A stretch of DNA of 64,000 nucleotides, from contig NZ_QXEC01000019.1 in assembly GCF_003583405.1 (NCBI RefSeq), positions 1 to 64,000 on the forward strand. Reading direction: 5' to 3'. The notes below the pieces were generated by a model. The model saw nothing but the letters and a program-made list of their open reading frames with translations, made no database searches and had not been told where the DNA came from. The stretch comes from Micromonospora radicis. GTDB lineage: Bacteria; Actinomycetota; Actinomycetes; Mycobacteriales; Micromonosporaceae. Each line of letters begins with the position of its first letter. Within the stretch, counting starts at the first letter, position 1. The position numbers and the translations under genes are program-made. This document shows positions 1-8,135 of this stretch, piece by piece.

Positions 1-6
1 ACACAC

Positions 7-42
7 CGATGGCCGGCACCCGAACCCGGGTGCCGGCCATCG
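7..42. terminator. Perfect 16-bp hairpin, probable terminator
   Basis: The arms CGATGGCCGGCACCCG and CGGGTGCCGGCCATCG pair perfectly around a 4-nt loop (AACC). The hairpin lies just beyond the 3' end of the minus-strand VOC/adenosyltransferase pair. It has no T tract, as is common for terminators in GC-rich actinobacteria. Confidence 0.7.
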
Positions 43-101
43 GCATACCCCGCCCGGTCCTCGGCCGGGCCGGGATGTGGGTGAGCCGGGCCTCCTCGGA
101 T

Positions 102-460
102 CTAGCCTGGCGGTTCTGCGGATGCGACCAGCTCGATCTCGTACCCCTCGGCGTTCGTCAGGTAAGCCGCATAGCTGTCCGGGCCACCGGCGTACGGATG
201 ACGGTCCGGGAAGAGTAGTTCCCAGCCGTACGCCGGTGCCTCGGTGACCAGCTGGTCCACGTCGGTGGGTGGCCCGGCGTGGAAGGCCAGGTGGTTGAGC
301 CCCGGGGCAAGCCGATCGTGGCCGACCATTCCTGGAACGGCGTCCAGCCCAGTTTTCCGAGGAGCCAGCCCCAGCTGTGCATTGCCGCGCCCAGGTCGGG
401 TACCCACACCTCCACGTGGTGCAGCGCTCCGAGCGTCACCGGCCTCCGCCGGGGACCCAT
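102..460 (-). pseudogene. VOC (glyoxalase-fold) family protein, broken by deletion and frameshift
   Basis: The N-terminal half reads as a VOC beta-alpha-beta unit (LGALHHVEVWVPDL, LGWTPFQEW) from an ATG at 460. The C-terminal half (HDRLAPGLNHLAFH, GYEIELVASAEPPG) continues in another frame from about 335. The span of 359 bp is not a multiple of three. The stretch expected between the two halves, about 20-30 residues with the second part of the first VOC module, is missing, so a deletion plus frameshift is more likely than a single indel. The start overlaps the end of the upstream adenosyltransferase by 25 bp, so the two were translationally coupled. Intact relatives are small metal-dependent VOC enzymes of unknown substrate. 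A sequencing error cannot be excluded, but would not restore the missing segment. Confidence 0.75.
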
Positions 461-1008
461 AGCACGTCGCCGTCCGGATTTGCCGTTCTTGACAGGATAA
501 AGAGCAGATCCGACAGCCGGTTGAGATACTTTGCCGGGAGGTGGCTGGTCCGGTCGGGGTCGTGTGCGACGAGAGCCCACGCCGACCGCTCGGCGCGCCG
601 GGCGATCGTCCGCGCCGCGTGTAGCAGTGCCGCGCCCGCGGTGCCGCCGGGGAGGATGAAGGAGTCGAGCTTGCTCAGGCGCGCGTTGTACTCGTCGCAC
701 CAGCCCTCTAGTCGCTCGACGTACTCCTCGGTCACCCGCAGCGGCGGGTACTTCGGGTCGGGTTCCACCGGGGTGGACAGGTCCGCCCCCACGTCGAACA
801 GGTCGTTCTGGATCTGCCCGAGCGCGGTCCGCAGGTCGTCGCCGAGTTGGCCGAGGGCGAGGGCCACGCCGATCGCCGCGTTGCACTCGTCGACGTCGGC
901 GTACGCGGAGATCCGCGGGTCTGTCTTCGGCACCTGTTCGTTGTTGCTCAGCCTGGTCATGCCGGCGTCGCCGGCCTTGGTGTAGATGCGCGTGAGGTGG
1001 ACGGCCAT
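436..1008 (-). CDS. pduO: ATP:cob(I)alamin adenosyltransferase, PduO type
   Basis: The 190-aa product transfers the adenosyl group of ATP to cob(I)alamin, making coenzyme B12. PduO/MMAB-type features are the N-terminal ATP-binding stretch (RIYTKAGDAGMT, residues about 6-17), YADVDECNAAIG, SFILPGGT and the C-terminal helix NRLSDLLFILSR. Length and motif order match the trimeric family. The start is ATG 1008, directly before the conserved N-terminus. Its start codon overlaps that of divergent murA, so no promoter space separates them. Downstream it overlaps the broken VOC gene. It plausibly supplies cofactor to the acyl-CoA mutase at 24602. Confidence 0.93.
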   Translation of the reverse strand: MAVHLTRIYTKAGDAGMTRLSNNEQVPKTDPRISAYADVDECNAAIGVALALGQLGDDLRTALGQIQNDLFDVGADLSTPVEPDPKYPPLRVTEEYVERLEGWCDEYNARLSKLDSFILPGGTAGAALLHAARTIARRAERSAWALVAHDPDRTSHLPAKYLNRLSDLLFILSRTANPDGDVLWVPGGGR

Positions 1009-2449
1009 GACGCACAGCCTACGGATACCAGACCTGACCATCCCGGCCCGGCCGGAGACGGGAACGGGCTGGTCCGCCGGGGTCGGACCGGGTGACGCGG
1101 GTGACGCGGCGGTCTCCGACGTCGATGTCATCCGGGTACGCGGCGGGGCCCGGCTCGCCGGCACCGTACACGTGGTCGGTGCGAAGAACTCGGCGCTGAA
1201 GTTGATGGCCGCCGCGTTGCTCGCACCCGGCCGGAGCGTGATCACCAACGTCCCCCGGATCACCGACATCGCGATCATGGGTGAGGTGCTGCGGCGCCTC
1301 GGTTGCGGCGTACGGTTCGACGCGGACGAGCCGGTGGATCCGATGGTGGCCAGTGGCGGGGTGGCCCGCTCGCGGTCGGTCGTCATCGACGTGCCGGAGC
1401 AGCCGGGGGTGGAGGCCGACTACGACCTGGTCCGCCGGCTGCGTGCGTCGATCTGCGTGCTCGGTCCGCTGTTGGCCCGGCGCGGGTACGTGCGGGTGGC
1501 CCACCCGGGTGGCGACGCGATCGGTTCGCGCGGGCTGGACATGCACATCTCCGGGCTGACCCGGATGGGCGCGGACATCTCCGGCGAACACGGCTTCGTG
1601 ATCGCCTCGGCGCCGCACGGCCTGCACGGCGCGGAGATCGCGCTGGACTTCCCGAGCGTCGGCGCGACCGAGAACCTGCTGATGGCGGCGGTACTGGCCG
1701 ACGGCACCACCGTGATCGACAACGCCGCCCGTGAGCCGGAGATCGTGGACATCTGCACCATGCTCATCCGGATGGGCGCGCTGATCGAGGGGGAGGGGAC
1801 GTCCACGATCACGGTGGTGGGCGTGCCCCGGTTGCAGCCGGTCCGGCACGCCACGGTGGGGGACCGGATCGTCGCCGGGACCTGGGCCTTCGGCGCGGCG
1901 ATGACCCGCGGCGACGTCACCGTGACCGGCGTCGACCCGGCGTTCCTGCAGGTCGCGTTGGACAAGGTGGTCGCGGCCGGTGGGCTGGTGGAGACCCGGG
2001 CGGATGCCTTCCGGGTACGCATGGACGACCGGCCGCGGGCGGTGGACGTGGTGACCCTGCCGTATCCGGGCTTCGCCACCGACCTGCTGCCGATGGCGAT
2101 CGGGCTGGCCGCGCTCAGCGAGGGCGCCTCCCTGATCACCGAGAACATCTTCGACGGCCGGTTCATGTTCGCCAACGAGATGATGCGTCTCGGCGCGGAC
2201 ATCAAGACCGACGGGCACCACGCGGTGGTACGCGGCCGGGAGCGGCTCTCCGGTGCGCCGGTACGCGCCACCGACATCCGGGCCGGCGCTGGTCTGATCA
2301 TCGCTGGGCTCTGCGCCGACGGGGTGACCGAGGTGTCGCACGTGCACCACGTGGACCGGGGCTATCCCGACTTCGTCGCCGACCTGCGGGCGCTCGGCAT
2401 CGAGGTCGAGCGGGCCACCGCACCGGAGGAACCGGAGCTGACCATCTGA
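1007..2449 (+). CDS. murA: UDP-N-acetylglucosamine 1-carboxyvinyltransferase (MurA), Asp-type active site
   Basis: This enzyme transfers enolpyruvyl from PEP to UDP-GlcNAc, the first committed step of peptidoglycan synthesis in the cytosol. The EPSP-synthase-like fold is clear from VVGAKNSALKLMAA (Lys-Asn substrate site), GLDMHISGLTRMGA and the C-terminal HVDRGYPDFVADLRALG. In the catalytic loop the usual Cys of PGGCTIG is Asp here (HPGGDAIGSRG), as in mycobacterial MurA, which is naturally fosfomycin-insensitive. The start is ATG 1007. No in-frame ATG, GTG or TTG occurs between it and the conserved core at about 1125, so the protein carries an unusual extension of about 40 residues; ATG 986 is an alternative. 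The gene is 480 aa long and monocistronic. Confidence 0.93.
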   Translation: MTHSLRIPDLTIPARPETGTGWSAGVGPGDAGDAAVSDVDVIRVRGGARLAGTVHVVGAKNSALKLMAAALLAPGRSVITNVPRITDIAIMGEVLRRLGCGVRFDADEPVDPMVASGGVARSRSVVIDVPEQPGVEADYDLVRRLRASICVLGPLLARRGYVRVAHPGGDAIGSRGLDMHISGLTRMGADISGEHGFVIASAPHGLHGAEIALDFPSVGATENLLMAAVLADGTTVIDNAAREPEIVDICTMLIRMGALIEGEGTSTITVVGVPRLQPVRHATVGDRIVAGTWAFGAAMTRGDVTVTGVDPAFLQVALDKVVAAGGLVETRADAFRVRMDDRPRAVDVVTLPYPGFATDLLPMAIGLAALSEGASLITENIFDGRFMFANEMMRLGADIKTDGHHAVVRGRERLSGAPVRATDIRAGAGLIIAGLCADGVTEVSHVHHVDRGYPDFVADLRALGIEVERATAPEEPELTI

Positions 2450-2502
2450 CTGTCGCGGCACCGGAGTAGCCGGAGCTGACCGTCGTCGGCTCGACCGATG
2501 CC

Positions 2503-2522
2503 GCCTTAGCTGTCGTTCAGGC
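2503..2522. promoter_or_regulatory. Putative TetR-type operator, site 1 of 4
   Basis: GCCTTAGCTGTCGTTCAGGC is an imperfect inverted repeat 50 bp upstream of the 3-hydroxyacyl-CoA dehydrogenase start. It matches the motif upstream of three other acyl-CoA genes in this window (10305, 21525, 24532). A TAGGGT hexamer about 10 bp downstream could be the -10 box, which would put the motif over the -35 region. Confidence 0.6.
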
Positions 2523-2572
2523 TCGCCGACTAGGGTGCAGGCAGACACTCAAGTGCAGCGAGGGAGAGACAG

Positions 2573-3421
2573 ATGGCGGGTCGACTCGCGGTCATCGGTG
2601 CCGGGCTGATGGGCTCGGGCATCGCCCAGGTGGCGGCGCAGGCAGGCTGGCAGGTGACCCTGCGGGACTTGGACGACGCGGCGACACAGCGTGGCGTGGA
2701 CGGCATCCGCAAGTCGTTGGGGAGGTTCGCCGAGAAGGGGAAGATCTCCACCGACGACGTCGAGGCGGCGCTCGGGCGGATCACCCGGACCACCGACCTG
2801 GAGGCGGCGGCCGACGCGGACATCGTGGTCGAGGCGGTCTTCGAGAAGCTGGAGATCAAGCACGAGGTGTTCCGCGCGCTGGACAAGATCTGTCGTACGG
2901 ACGCGATCCTGGCCACCAACACCTCGGCCATCCCGGTGACCCAGATCGCGGCGGTGACCGACCGTCCCGAGTCGGTCGTCGGCACCCACTTCTTCTCGCC
3001 GGTGCCGATGATGAAGCTCTGCGAGCTGGTCCGCGGCTACAAGACCAGCGACGCCACGCTCGACGGGGCGAAGGCGTTCGCCGAGGAGATCGGCAAGACG
3101 GTGGTGGTGGTCAACCGGGACATCGCCGGCTTCGTCACCACCCGGCTGATCTGTGCCCTGGCGATGGAGGCGGTACGGCTGGTCGAGGCGGGCGTGATCT
3201 CCGCCGAGGATCTGGACACCGCCTGCAAGCTCGGCTTCGGGCACGCCATGGGTCCGCTCGCCACCGTCGACCTCACCGGTGTCGACGTGTTGCTCAACGC
3301 CACCCGCAACATCTACACCGACACGGCCGACGAGAAGTTCTTCCCGCCGGAGCTGCTCCAGCGCATGGCCACCGCCGGTGACCTGGGCCGCAAGTCCGGC
3401 CAGGGCTTCTACTCGTACTGA
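2573..3421 (+). CDS. fadB2: 3-hydroxybutyryl/3-hydroxyacyl-CoA dehydrogenase
   Basis: This 282-aa cytosolic enzyme oxidises (S)-3-hydroxyacyl-CoA to 3-ketoacyl-CoA with NAD(P). The N-terminal Rossmann domain begins with AVIGAGLMGSGIAQ (residues 6-19). ILATNTSAIPV carries the substrate-contacting Ser, and the catalytic pair lies in VVGTHFFSPVPMMKLCELV (His and Glu). The C-terminal helical dimerisation domain ends GRKSGQGFYSY, typical of Hbd/FadB2. GGGAGAG lies about 5 nt before the ATG. It stands alone between the 20-bp operator at 2503 and a strong terminator at 3432. It may act in butyryl-CoA or fatty-acid metabolism together with the thiolase at 21575, which carries the same operator. Confidence 0.93.
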   Translation: MAGRLAVIGAGLMGSGIAQVAAQAGWQVTLRDLDDAATQRGVDGIRKSLGRFAEKGKISTDDVEAALGRITRTTDLEAAADADIVVEAVFEKLEIKHEVFRALDKICRTDAILATNTSAIPVTQIAAVTDRPESVVGTHFFSPVPMMKLCELVRGYKTSDATLDGAKAFAEEIGKTVVVVNRDIAGFVTTRLICALAMEAVRLVEAGVISAEDLDTACKLGFGHAMGPLATVDLTGVDVLLNATRNIYTDTADEKFFPPELLQRMATAGDLGRKSGQGFYSY

Positions 3422-3431
3422 GGGTGGGTCG

Positions 3432-3458
3432 GGAAGGGCCCGTCGACCGGGCCCTTCC
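3432..3458. terminator. Bidirectional hairpin terminator
   Basis: The perfect 11-bp stem GGAAGGGCCCG / CGGGCCCTTCC has a 5-nt loop. It lies between the convergent fadB2 and ABC permease genes, so it can serve both strands. Confidence 0.8.
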
Positions 3459-3466
3459 TCGCGCCC

Positions 3467-4315
3467 TCAGCCGTCGCGGCGGCTGGTCCAGCGGAAGGTG
3501 GTCAGGCAGAGCACCAGGCCGATCACGCACCAGGCGCCGAGCACCAGGGCGACCCGGGTCAGCTCGAACGAGCCGCCCGGCTCCTGGGCGCCGAAGCTCT
3601 CCGGCAGGAAGACCGCCCGCAGTCCCTGGCACATCCACTTGAGCGGGAAGATCGCCGCCACCTGCTGCATCCAGGTCGGCAGGTTGGTGAAGACGAAGAA
3701 CACCCCGGAGATGAACTGGAGCACCAGCGCGATCGGGGTGACTACCGCCGAGCCGCTGCGGGCGGTACGGGCCAGCGACGAGATCGCGATGCCGCACAGG
3801 GTGCAGGCGGTGATCCCGAGCGCGCTGACCCAGCCGAAGGTCAGCCAGGCGGCCGTGGTGCTCGGCAGTCGCAGGTCGAACAGGGCCACCGAGACGGCGA
3901 GCAGCAGGGCGGTCATCACCACGCCGATCACCAGCACCATCAGTACCTTGCCGGCGAACCAGACCCACTTCGGCATCGGCGTGCCCCGATAGCGTTTGAG
4001 CACGCCCCGGTCCCGCTCGATGGGGATCCAGATGCCGAGGTTCTGGAAGCTGACCGTCATCAGGCCGGTCGCGATCATGCCGGTGATGAAGTACTGCGTG
4101 TAGCTCACGCCGGAGCCGAGGTCGTCGTCGAAGATCGAGGCGAAGATCAGCACCATGATGATCGGGAAGCCCAGGGTGAAGACCACGGACTCCCGGCTGC
4201 GCAGGAACTGCCGGATCTCCAGCCGCCCCTGCCGCAGGGCGAGCCTGGCCGGTCCGGGCCGCCGGTTCGGTGCGACGGCGGTGACCGGGGCGGCCGGCTT
4301 CGTGGTGGTGGTCAT
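3467..4315 (-). CDS. ABC-2 type transporter permease
   Basis: This 282-aa integral membrane protein has a cytosolic N-terminus and about six hydrophobic segments (for example VVFTLGFPIIMVLIFASIF, VLMVLVIGVVMTALLLAV, VVTPIALVLQFISGVFFVF). The layout is that of ABC-2 permeases of drug, lipid or polysaccharide exporters. The motif MPKWVWFAGKVL before the third segment is typical of actinobacterial drug-efflux permeases. Its ATG overlaps the stop of the upstream ATPase gene by 4 bp (ATGA), so the two are translationally coupled and form one exporter. The substrate cannot be read from sequence. Confidence 0.9.
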   Translation of the reverse strand: MTTTTKPAAPVTAVAPNRRPGPARLALRQGRLEIRQFLRSRESVVFTLGFPIIMVLIFASIFDDDLGSGVSYTQYFITGMIATGLMTVSFQNLGIWIPIERDRGVLKRYRGTPMPKWVWFAGKVLMVLVIGVVMTALLLAVSVALFDLRLPSTTAAWLTFGWVSALGITACTLCGIAISSLARTARSGSAVVTPIALVLQFISGVFFVFTNLPTWMQQVAAIFPLKWMCQGLRAVFLPESFGAQEPGGSFELTRVALVLGAWCVIGLVLCLTTFRWTSRRDG

Positions 4316-5196
4316 CGGTGTCCGATCATCTGCAGGTAGATGTCCTCGAGGGTGGGCCGGGTGACGGTCAGGCCGGGCACCTCACCGGCGAAGCGCGCCG
4401 CCAGTTCGGTCACCAGCGCCGTCGGCGTCGCGCTCCGCTCGCTCTCCAGCTTGCCCTCCGGCGTACGCCAGGAGACCGTGGCCAGCGCCTCCTGCCGGTT
4501 GCCCAGCCGGTTCGGCGGGGCCACCTCGACCAGTCGACCGGCGGCGATCACACCGACCCGGTCGGCGAGCGCCTCGGCCTCGTCCAGGTAGTGCGTGGTG
4601 AGCACGATGGTGGTGCCGGCGGCGGCGAGGTCCCGGATCAGCTCCCAGAACTCGCGTCGGGCCTCCGGGTCGAAGCCGGTGGTCGGCTCGTCGAGGAAGA
4701 GCAGTTCGGGGCGGCCGATGATGCCCAGCGCCACGTCCAGCCGGCGCTTCTGCCCGCCGGAGAGGGTGTGCGTACGGGCGCGGGCCTTGCCGGCCAGCCC
4801 GACCCGGGCGATCACCTTGTCCGGGTCGTCGGCGTCCGGGTAGAAGCCGGCGAAGTGGTGCACCACCTCGGCGACGGTCAACTCGTCGAACTCGCCGGTG
4901 CCCTGGAGCACGATGCCGACCCGGGACCGCCAGTCCCGCCCGGCGTTGCCGACGGTACGGGCGGCCGAGCCGCGCGCGGCGGCGCCGGGGTCGATGCCGA
5001 GCACCTGTACCTCACCGGCGTCCCGGTGCCGGTAGCCCTCCAGGATCTCCACGGTGGTGGTCTTCCCGGCGCCGTTCGGCCCGAGCAGCGCGAACACCTC
5101 GCCCCGGTGGACGTCCAGGTCGAGGTCGGCCACCGCGACGTTGTCGCCGTACGCCTTGCGCAGCCCCCGGACGCGGATCGCGACGTCGTCACTCAT
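4312..5196 (-). CDS. ABC transporter ATP-binding protein (DrrA/CcmA-like)
   Basis: This 294-aa nucleotide-binding subunit powers the adjacent ABC-2 permease. It has Walker A GPNGAGKTTT (residues about 39-48), the signature LSGGQKRRLDVA, Walker B ELLFLDEPTTGFD and the H-loop VLTTHYLDEAEALADR. The C-terminal 70 residues are the variable extension seen in drug-exporter ATPases. An insert between the Walker A region and the Q-loop (GAAARGSAARTVGNAG) is longer than usual. It is the first gene of a two-gene operon; the start ATG follows a short untranslated region shared with the divergent region upstream. Confidence 0.93.
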   Translation of the reverse strand: MSDDVAIRVRGLRKAYGDNVAVADLDLDVHRGEVFALLGPNGAGKTTTVEILEGYRHRDAGEVQVLGIDPGAAARGSAARTVGNAGRDWRSRVGIVLQGTGEFDELTVAEVVHHFAGFYPDADDPDKVIARVGLAGKARARTHTLSGGQKRRLDVALGIIGRPELLFLDEPTTGFDPEARREFWELIRDLAAAGTTIVLTTHYLDEAEALADRVGVIAAGRLVEVAPPNRLGNRQEALATVSWRTPEGKLESERSATPTALVTELAARFAGEVPGLTVTRPTLEDIYLQMIGHR

Positions 5197-5254
5197 GCCG
5201 TCAAGTGTGCGACCTGCCGGAGTCCGTCGTCCGCACCGGGGTGGTGGTTCTCGC

Positions 5255-5554
5255 TCAGCGGTGGCTGTAGGTCATACAGTCGGCCATGTCGGCGTCCGGG
5301 CCGACCCGGATCGCTGGTGCGTGGCACTCCAACTGCTCGTTGTGTCGGCAGTCGGCCCGCTGGCAAGCGCCGACCTGGGCGGTCTGCCCGTCGGCCCCCG
5401 CCCGGACGGCGGGCATCTCGATGAAGGTGTGGCAGTGTGCGTGGTCCATGCTGCCGATGGTGATGGCGAAGGCGTGGCAGTCGCCGGTGTGGTTGTACGC
5501 GCAGGCCGCCACCACACACTCCTGGACGCGCGGCATCTCCATTGCTGCGGTCAT
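5255..5554 (-). CDS. Small Cys-rich protein with two DUF1540 domains
   Basis: The 99-aa product carries two copies of the DUF1540 pattern. In the first, Cys residues flank ACAYNHTGDCHAFAI; the second is the degenerate repeat ACQRADCRHNEQLECHAPA. Each copy ends in a hydrophobic I-x-I/V stretch, and the spacing of Cys and His suggests metal binding. A strong ribosome binding site (GGAGGGGG) precedes the ATG, so it is probably well expressed. The family is common in actinobacteria and clostridia and has no known function. It is transcribed alone. Confidence 0.88.
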   Translation of the reverse strand: MTAAMEMPRVQECVVAACAYNHTGDCHAFAITIGSMDHAHCHTFIEMPAVRAGADGQTAQVGACQRADCRHNEQLECHAPAIRVGPDADMADCMTYSHR

Positions 5555-5725
5555 TACGACCCCCTCCTAGGTTATGCCCCGATTTTAGGCTTTCGGCGCT
5601 ACGCGGCGGCCGGGTTCGCCGGGATTCGGGGTATCGGTGGTGTCGAACTGATAGCGCAAGCGGTGCAGCTCGACAGGGACCGGGGGAGGGACGGCAGGAG
5701 CGGGCGGCGGCAGCGCCGCAGGAAG

Positions 5726-6715
5726 CTAGGACCGCGGGGCGGGTGGGGCGGCGAGGACCTCCGACAGCGGGGCCGGTTCGAGGCCGCGTTCGGCGAGTCC
5801 GGCCAGGATGTGCGGCAGGGCCTCGTCGGTCATCGGGGCGTTGGCCTCCGTCACGTGCAGCACGACGACCGACCCGGGCCGGACCTCGTCCAGCACCGCC
5901 CGGACGATCGGCTGCCAGGCGGTCGCGAAGGGGTCGCCGCTCACCACGTCACCGTCGACCACGGTGAGACCGAGCGGGGCGAGTTCGGTCAGCGCGGCAC
6001 GGTCGTGGCAGAGCCCGGGAAAGCGGAAGTACCGGGTCTGTCGGCCGCCGTAGGCGTTCACCAGGTCGAAGGTGCGGGCCACGTCGGCGGTCATCCGCCG
6101 CCGGTCGATGCGGGGCAGGCCGTAGCAGTCCGCGGTGAAGGCCAGGTGCCCGTAGGTGTGGTTGGCCAGCTCGAAGTGGGGATTGGCGGCGAGCCGGCGG
6201 GTCACCTCCGGGTACTGCTCGACCCACTTGCCGGTGAGAAAGAACGTGGCCGGGACGCCGTCGCGCTCCAACCGGTCGACGATCTTCAGGTTGGCGTACG
6301 AGCGGACGGTGCCGTTGCGCAGCTGGCGCAGCATGGCGTCGGTCATGTCCGCGTCGAAGGTGAGCGCCACCTTGTTGCCGCTGCGCGGGCCGTGGTCGAG
6401 CACCGGGGGCAGCGTGCCGGGCCGGGTGGCGCCGGGCTGGTCGCCGGCCGGTGTCGGGCCCGACCGTCCCGGCTCCGGCGCCCCGGCGGACGGTGGCCCG
6501 GGTGCGGATGGCCCGGGTGCGGAGGCCACGGGTGGATCCTGGCCCGCCTCGGCCCAGACGGCGGTCGCCGTGCTCTCGGCGGAGCCGGCCGGTGGTAGCC
6601 CGGCGGGGTCGCCGTCGCGTCCGCCGAGCGGGTTCAGGGTGATCAGCAGGGTGACCGCGCCGACCACGGCGGCGGACGTCGCGATGAGCGAAACGCGGGA
6701 AGTTCTCGCGGACAC
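5726..6715 (-). CDS. Membrane-anchored polysaccharide deacetylase (NodB homology, CE4)
   Basis: The 329-aa product has an N-terminal membrane anchor (VSLIATSAAVVGAVTLLITL, residues about 8-27), a Pro/Ala/Gly-rich linker to about residue 105, then an extracellular NodB domain. CE4 motifs in order are ALTFDADMTD (first Asp-Asp), NHTYGH (metal His pair), YFRFPGLC (RxPG type), GDVVSGDPF and VVLHVTEAN (catalytic His). Members remove N-acetyl groups from chitin, peptidoglycan or other GlcNAc polymers. Motif 1 is the variant found in actinobacterial secreted deacetylases. It is monocistronic, and the substrate is not predictable. Confidence 0.88.
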   Translation of the reverse strand: MSARTSRVSLIATSAAVVGAVTLLITLNPLGGRDGDPAGLPPAGSAESTATAVWAEAGQDPPVASAPGPSAPGPPSAGAPEPGRSGPTPAGDQPGATRPGTLPPVLDHGPRSGNKVALTFDADMTDAMLRQLRNGTVRSYANLKIVDRLERDGVPATFFLTGKWVEQYPEVTRRLAANPHFELANHTYGHLAFTADCYGLPRIDRRRMTADVARTFDLVNAYGGRQTRYFRFPGLCHDRAALTELAPLGLTVVDGDVVSGDPFATAWQPIVRAVLDEVRPGSVVVLHVTEANAPMTDEALPHILAGLAERGLEPAPLSEVLAAPPAPRS

Positions 6716-6783
6716 CCGCAGATGATGTCAACCCGCCGGGGCCGGCGACACCCGCGGTCGGGACCGTCCGGGTGACCGCCGGG

Positions 6784-7404
6784 TCAGACCCGGAAACCGG
6801 CGGCCCGGGCGGCCTGGCGCTCACGGCGGCGTTCCGCCCGGCGGCGCAGGAACCAGGGCAGGAAGAGGACGAACCCGACCAGGAACACCAGCACCAGCAC
6901 CGGCAGGACGATCGCGACGAGGGACATCAGCACGCTGGTGGCATCCTCGGCGGTACTCGCCACCGGGGCGCCGATCCCGGCCGTGGTGGCGTTGATGATC
7001 GGTCGGGCGGCGGACTTGAGCAGGTGGATGCCGAGGGCGATGAGTACACCGACGAGTACCGGAAGCCACTGGCCCGTACTGCCGAAGAAGCTGCCGGGGT
7101 CGGTCACGGTGACCGTCTCGGAGGCCGAGCCCGCGCCGAACGCCAGCCCGCCCGCGGTCGGCCGGACCACCGTCTGGACCACGTCGTTGACGTGGTCCAC
7201 CACCGGGACCTTGTCCGCGACGACCTCGACCGCGAACAGTACGGTCAGGATCGCCAGCACCCAGCCGTTGCCCAGCCACTGCCAGCTGCCGGGCAGGTCG
7301 ATCACGCTGGTGTAGCGGGCCAGCAGCCCCATCGTCAGCAGTGGGATGTAGGCGTTCAGTCCCGCCGAGGCGGCCAGACCGGTACCGGTGAGCAGTTCGA
7401 GCAC
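6784..7404 (-). CDS. DUF4126 family membrane protein
   Basis: The 206-aa polytopic protein has hydrophobic segments at about residues 3-30, 45-62, 110-130 and 160-190, and an Arg-rich C-terminal tail (LRRRAERRRERQAARAAG). GLNAYIPLLTMGLLARY at the N-terminus and the Asp-Lys-Val-Pro stretch (VADKVPVVDHVND) are characteristic of DUF4126. Function is unknown. It is divergent from nucS with about 70 bp between the starts. Confidence 0.85.
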   Translation of the reverse strand: MLELLTGTGLAASAGLNAYIPLLTMGLLARYTSVIDLPGSWQWLGNGWVLAILTVLFAVEVVADKVPVVDHVNDVVQTVVRPTAGGLAFGAGSASETVTVTDPGSFFGSTGQWLPVLVGVLIALGIHLLKSAARPIINATTAGIGAPVASTAEDATSVLMSLVAIVLPVLVLVFLVGFVLFLPWFLRRRAERRRERQAARAAGFRV

Positions 7405-7475
7405 CAGTTCAGCATGGCACCGGCACGCCAGTGGCGCTCGGTGGCGATCCCGGGGGTCTCCGCTACCCTCGTCGG

Positions 7476-8135
7476 GTGCGGTTGGTGATTGCGAAGTGCT
7501 CGGTGGACTATGTCGGACGGCTCTCGGCCCACCTGCCGCTGGCCACCCGGTTGCTGATGGTGAAGGCGGACGGGTCGGTGTCCATCCACGCCGACGACCG
7601 GGCGTACAAGCCGTTGAACTGGATGAGCCCGCCCTGTCGGCTCCAGGAGGCGCCGGGAGTCTGGCGGGTGGTCAACAAGGCCGGTGAGGAGCTGCGGATC
7701 ACCCTGGAGGAGATCTTCCAGGACACCTCGTACGACCTGGGTGTCGACCCGGGGCTGCGCAAGGACGGTGTCGAGGCACACCTACAGGAGTTGCTGGCCG
7801 CCAACCCGGAGACGCTGGGCGAGGGCTACACGCTGGTCCGCCGGGAGTACATGACCGCCATCGGTCCGGTGGACCTGCTCTGCCGGGACGCCGACCAGGG
7901 CACGGTCGCGGTCGAGGTGAAGCGCCGGGGCGAGATCGACGGTGTCGAGCAGCTCACCCGGTACCTCGAACTGCTCAACCGCGATCCGCTGCTCGCCCCG
8001 GTGGCCGGGGTCTTCGCCGCGCAGGAGATCAAGCCGCAGGCCCGGGTGCTCGCCACCGACCGGGGGATCCGGTGCGTGGTGGTGGACTACGACCGGCTGC
8101 GCGGCATCGAACGCGACGAGCTGACCCTCTTCTAG
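7476..8135 (+). CDS. nucS: Mismatch-specific endonuclease NucS (EndoMS)
   Basis: This 219-aa nuclease cuts both strands at G/T, T/T and G/G mismatches, replacing MutS/MutL in actinobacteria. The N-terminal DNA-binding half starts MRLVIAKCSVDYVGRL. The C-terminal RecB-like nuclease half carries GPVDLLCRD, the Glu-x-Lys motif VAVEVKRRGEIDG and the QLTRYLELL helix. GTG 7476 is chosen because conserved sequence begins there; an upstream in-frame extension to 7431 looks non-coding. Interaction with the DNA sliding clamp is known for the family. The stop codon is shared head-on with the convergent aldehyde dehydrogenase: the palindrome CTAG provides TAG on each strand. Confidence 0.95.
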   Translation: MRLVIAKCSVDYVGRLSAHLPLATRLLMVKADGSVSIHADDRAYKPLNWMSPPCRLQEAPGVWRVVNKAGEELRITLEEIFQDTSYDLGVDPGLRKDGVEAHLQELLAANPETLGEGYTLVRREYMTAIGPVDLLCRDADQGTVAVEVKRRGEIDGVEQLTRYLELLNRDPLLAPVAGVFAAQEIKPQARVLATDRGIRCVVVDYDRLRGIERDELTLF

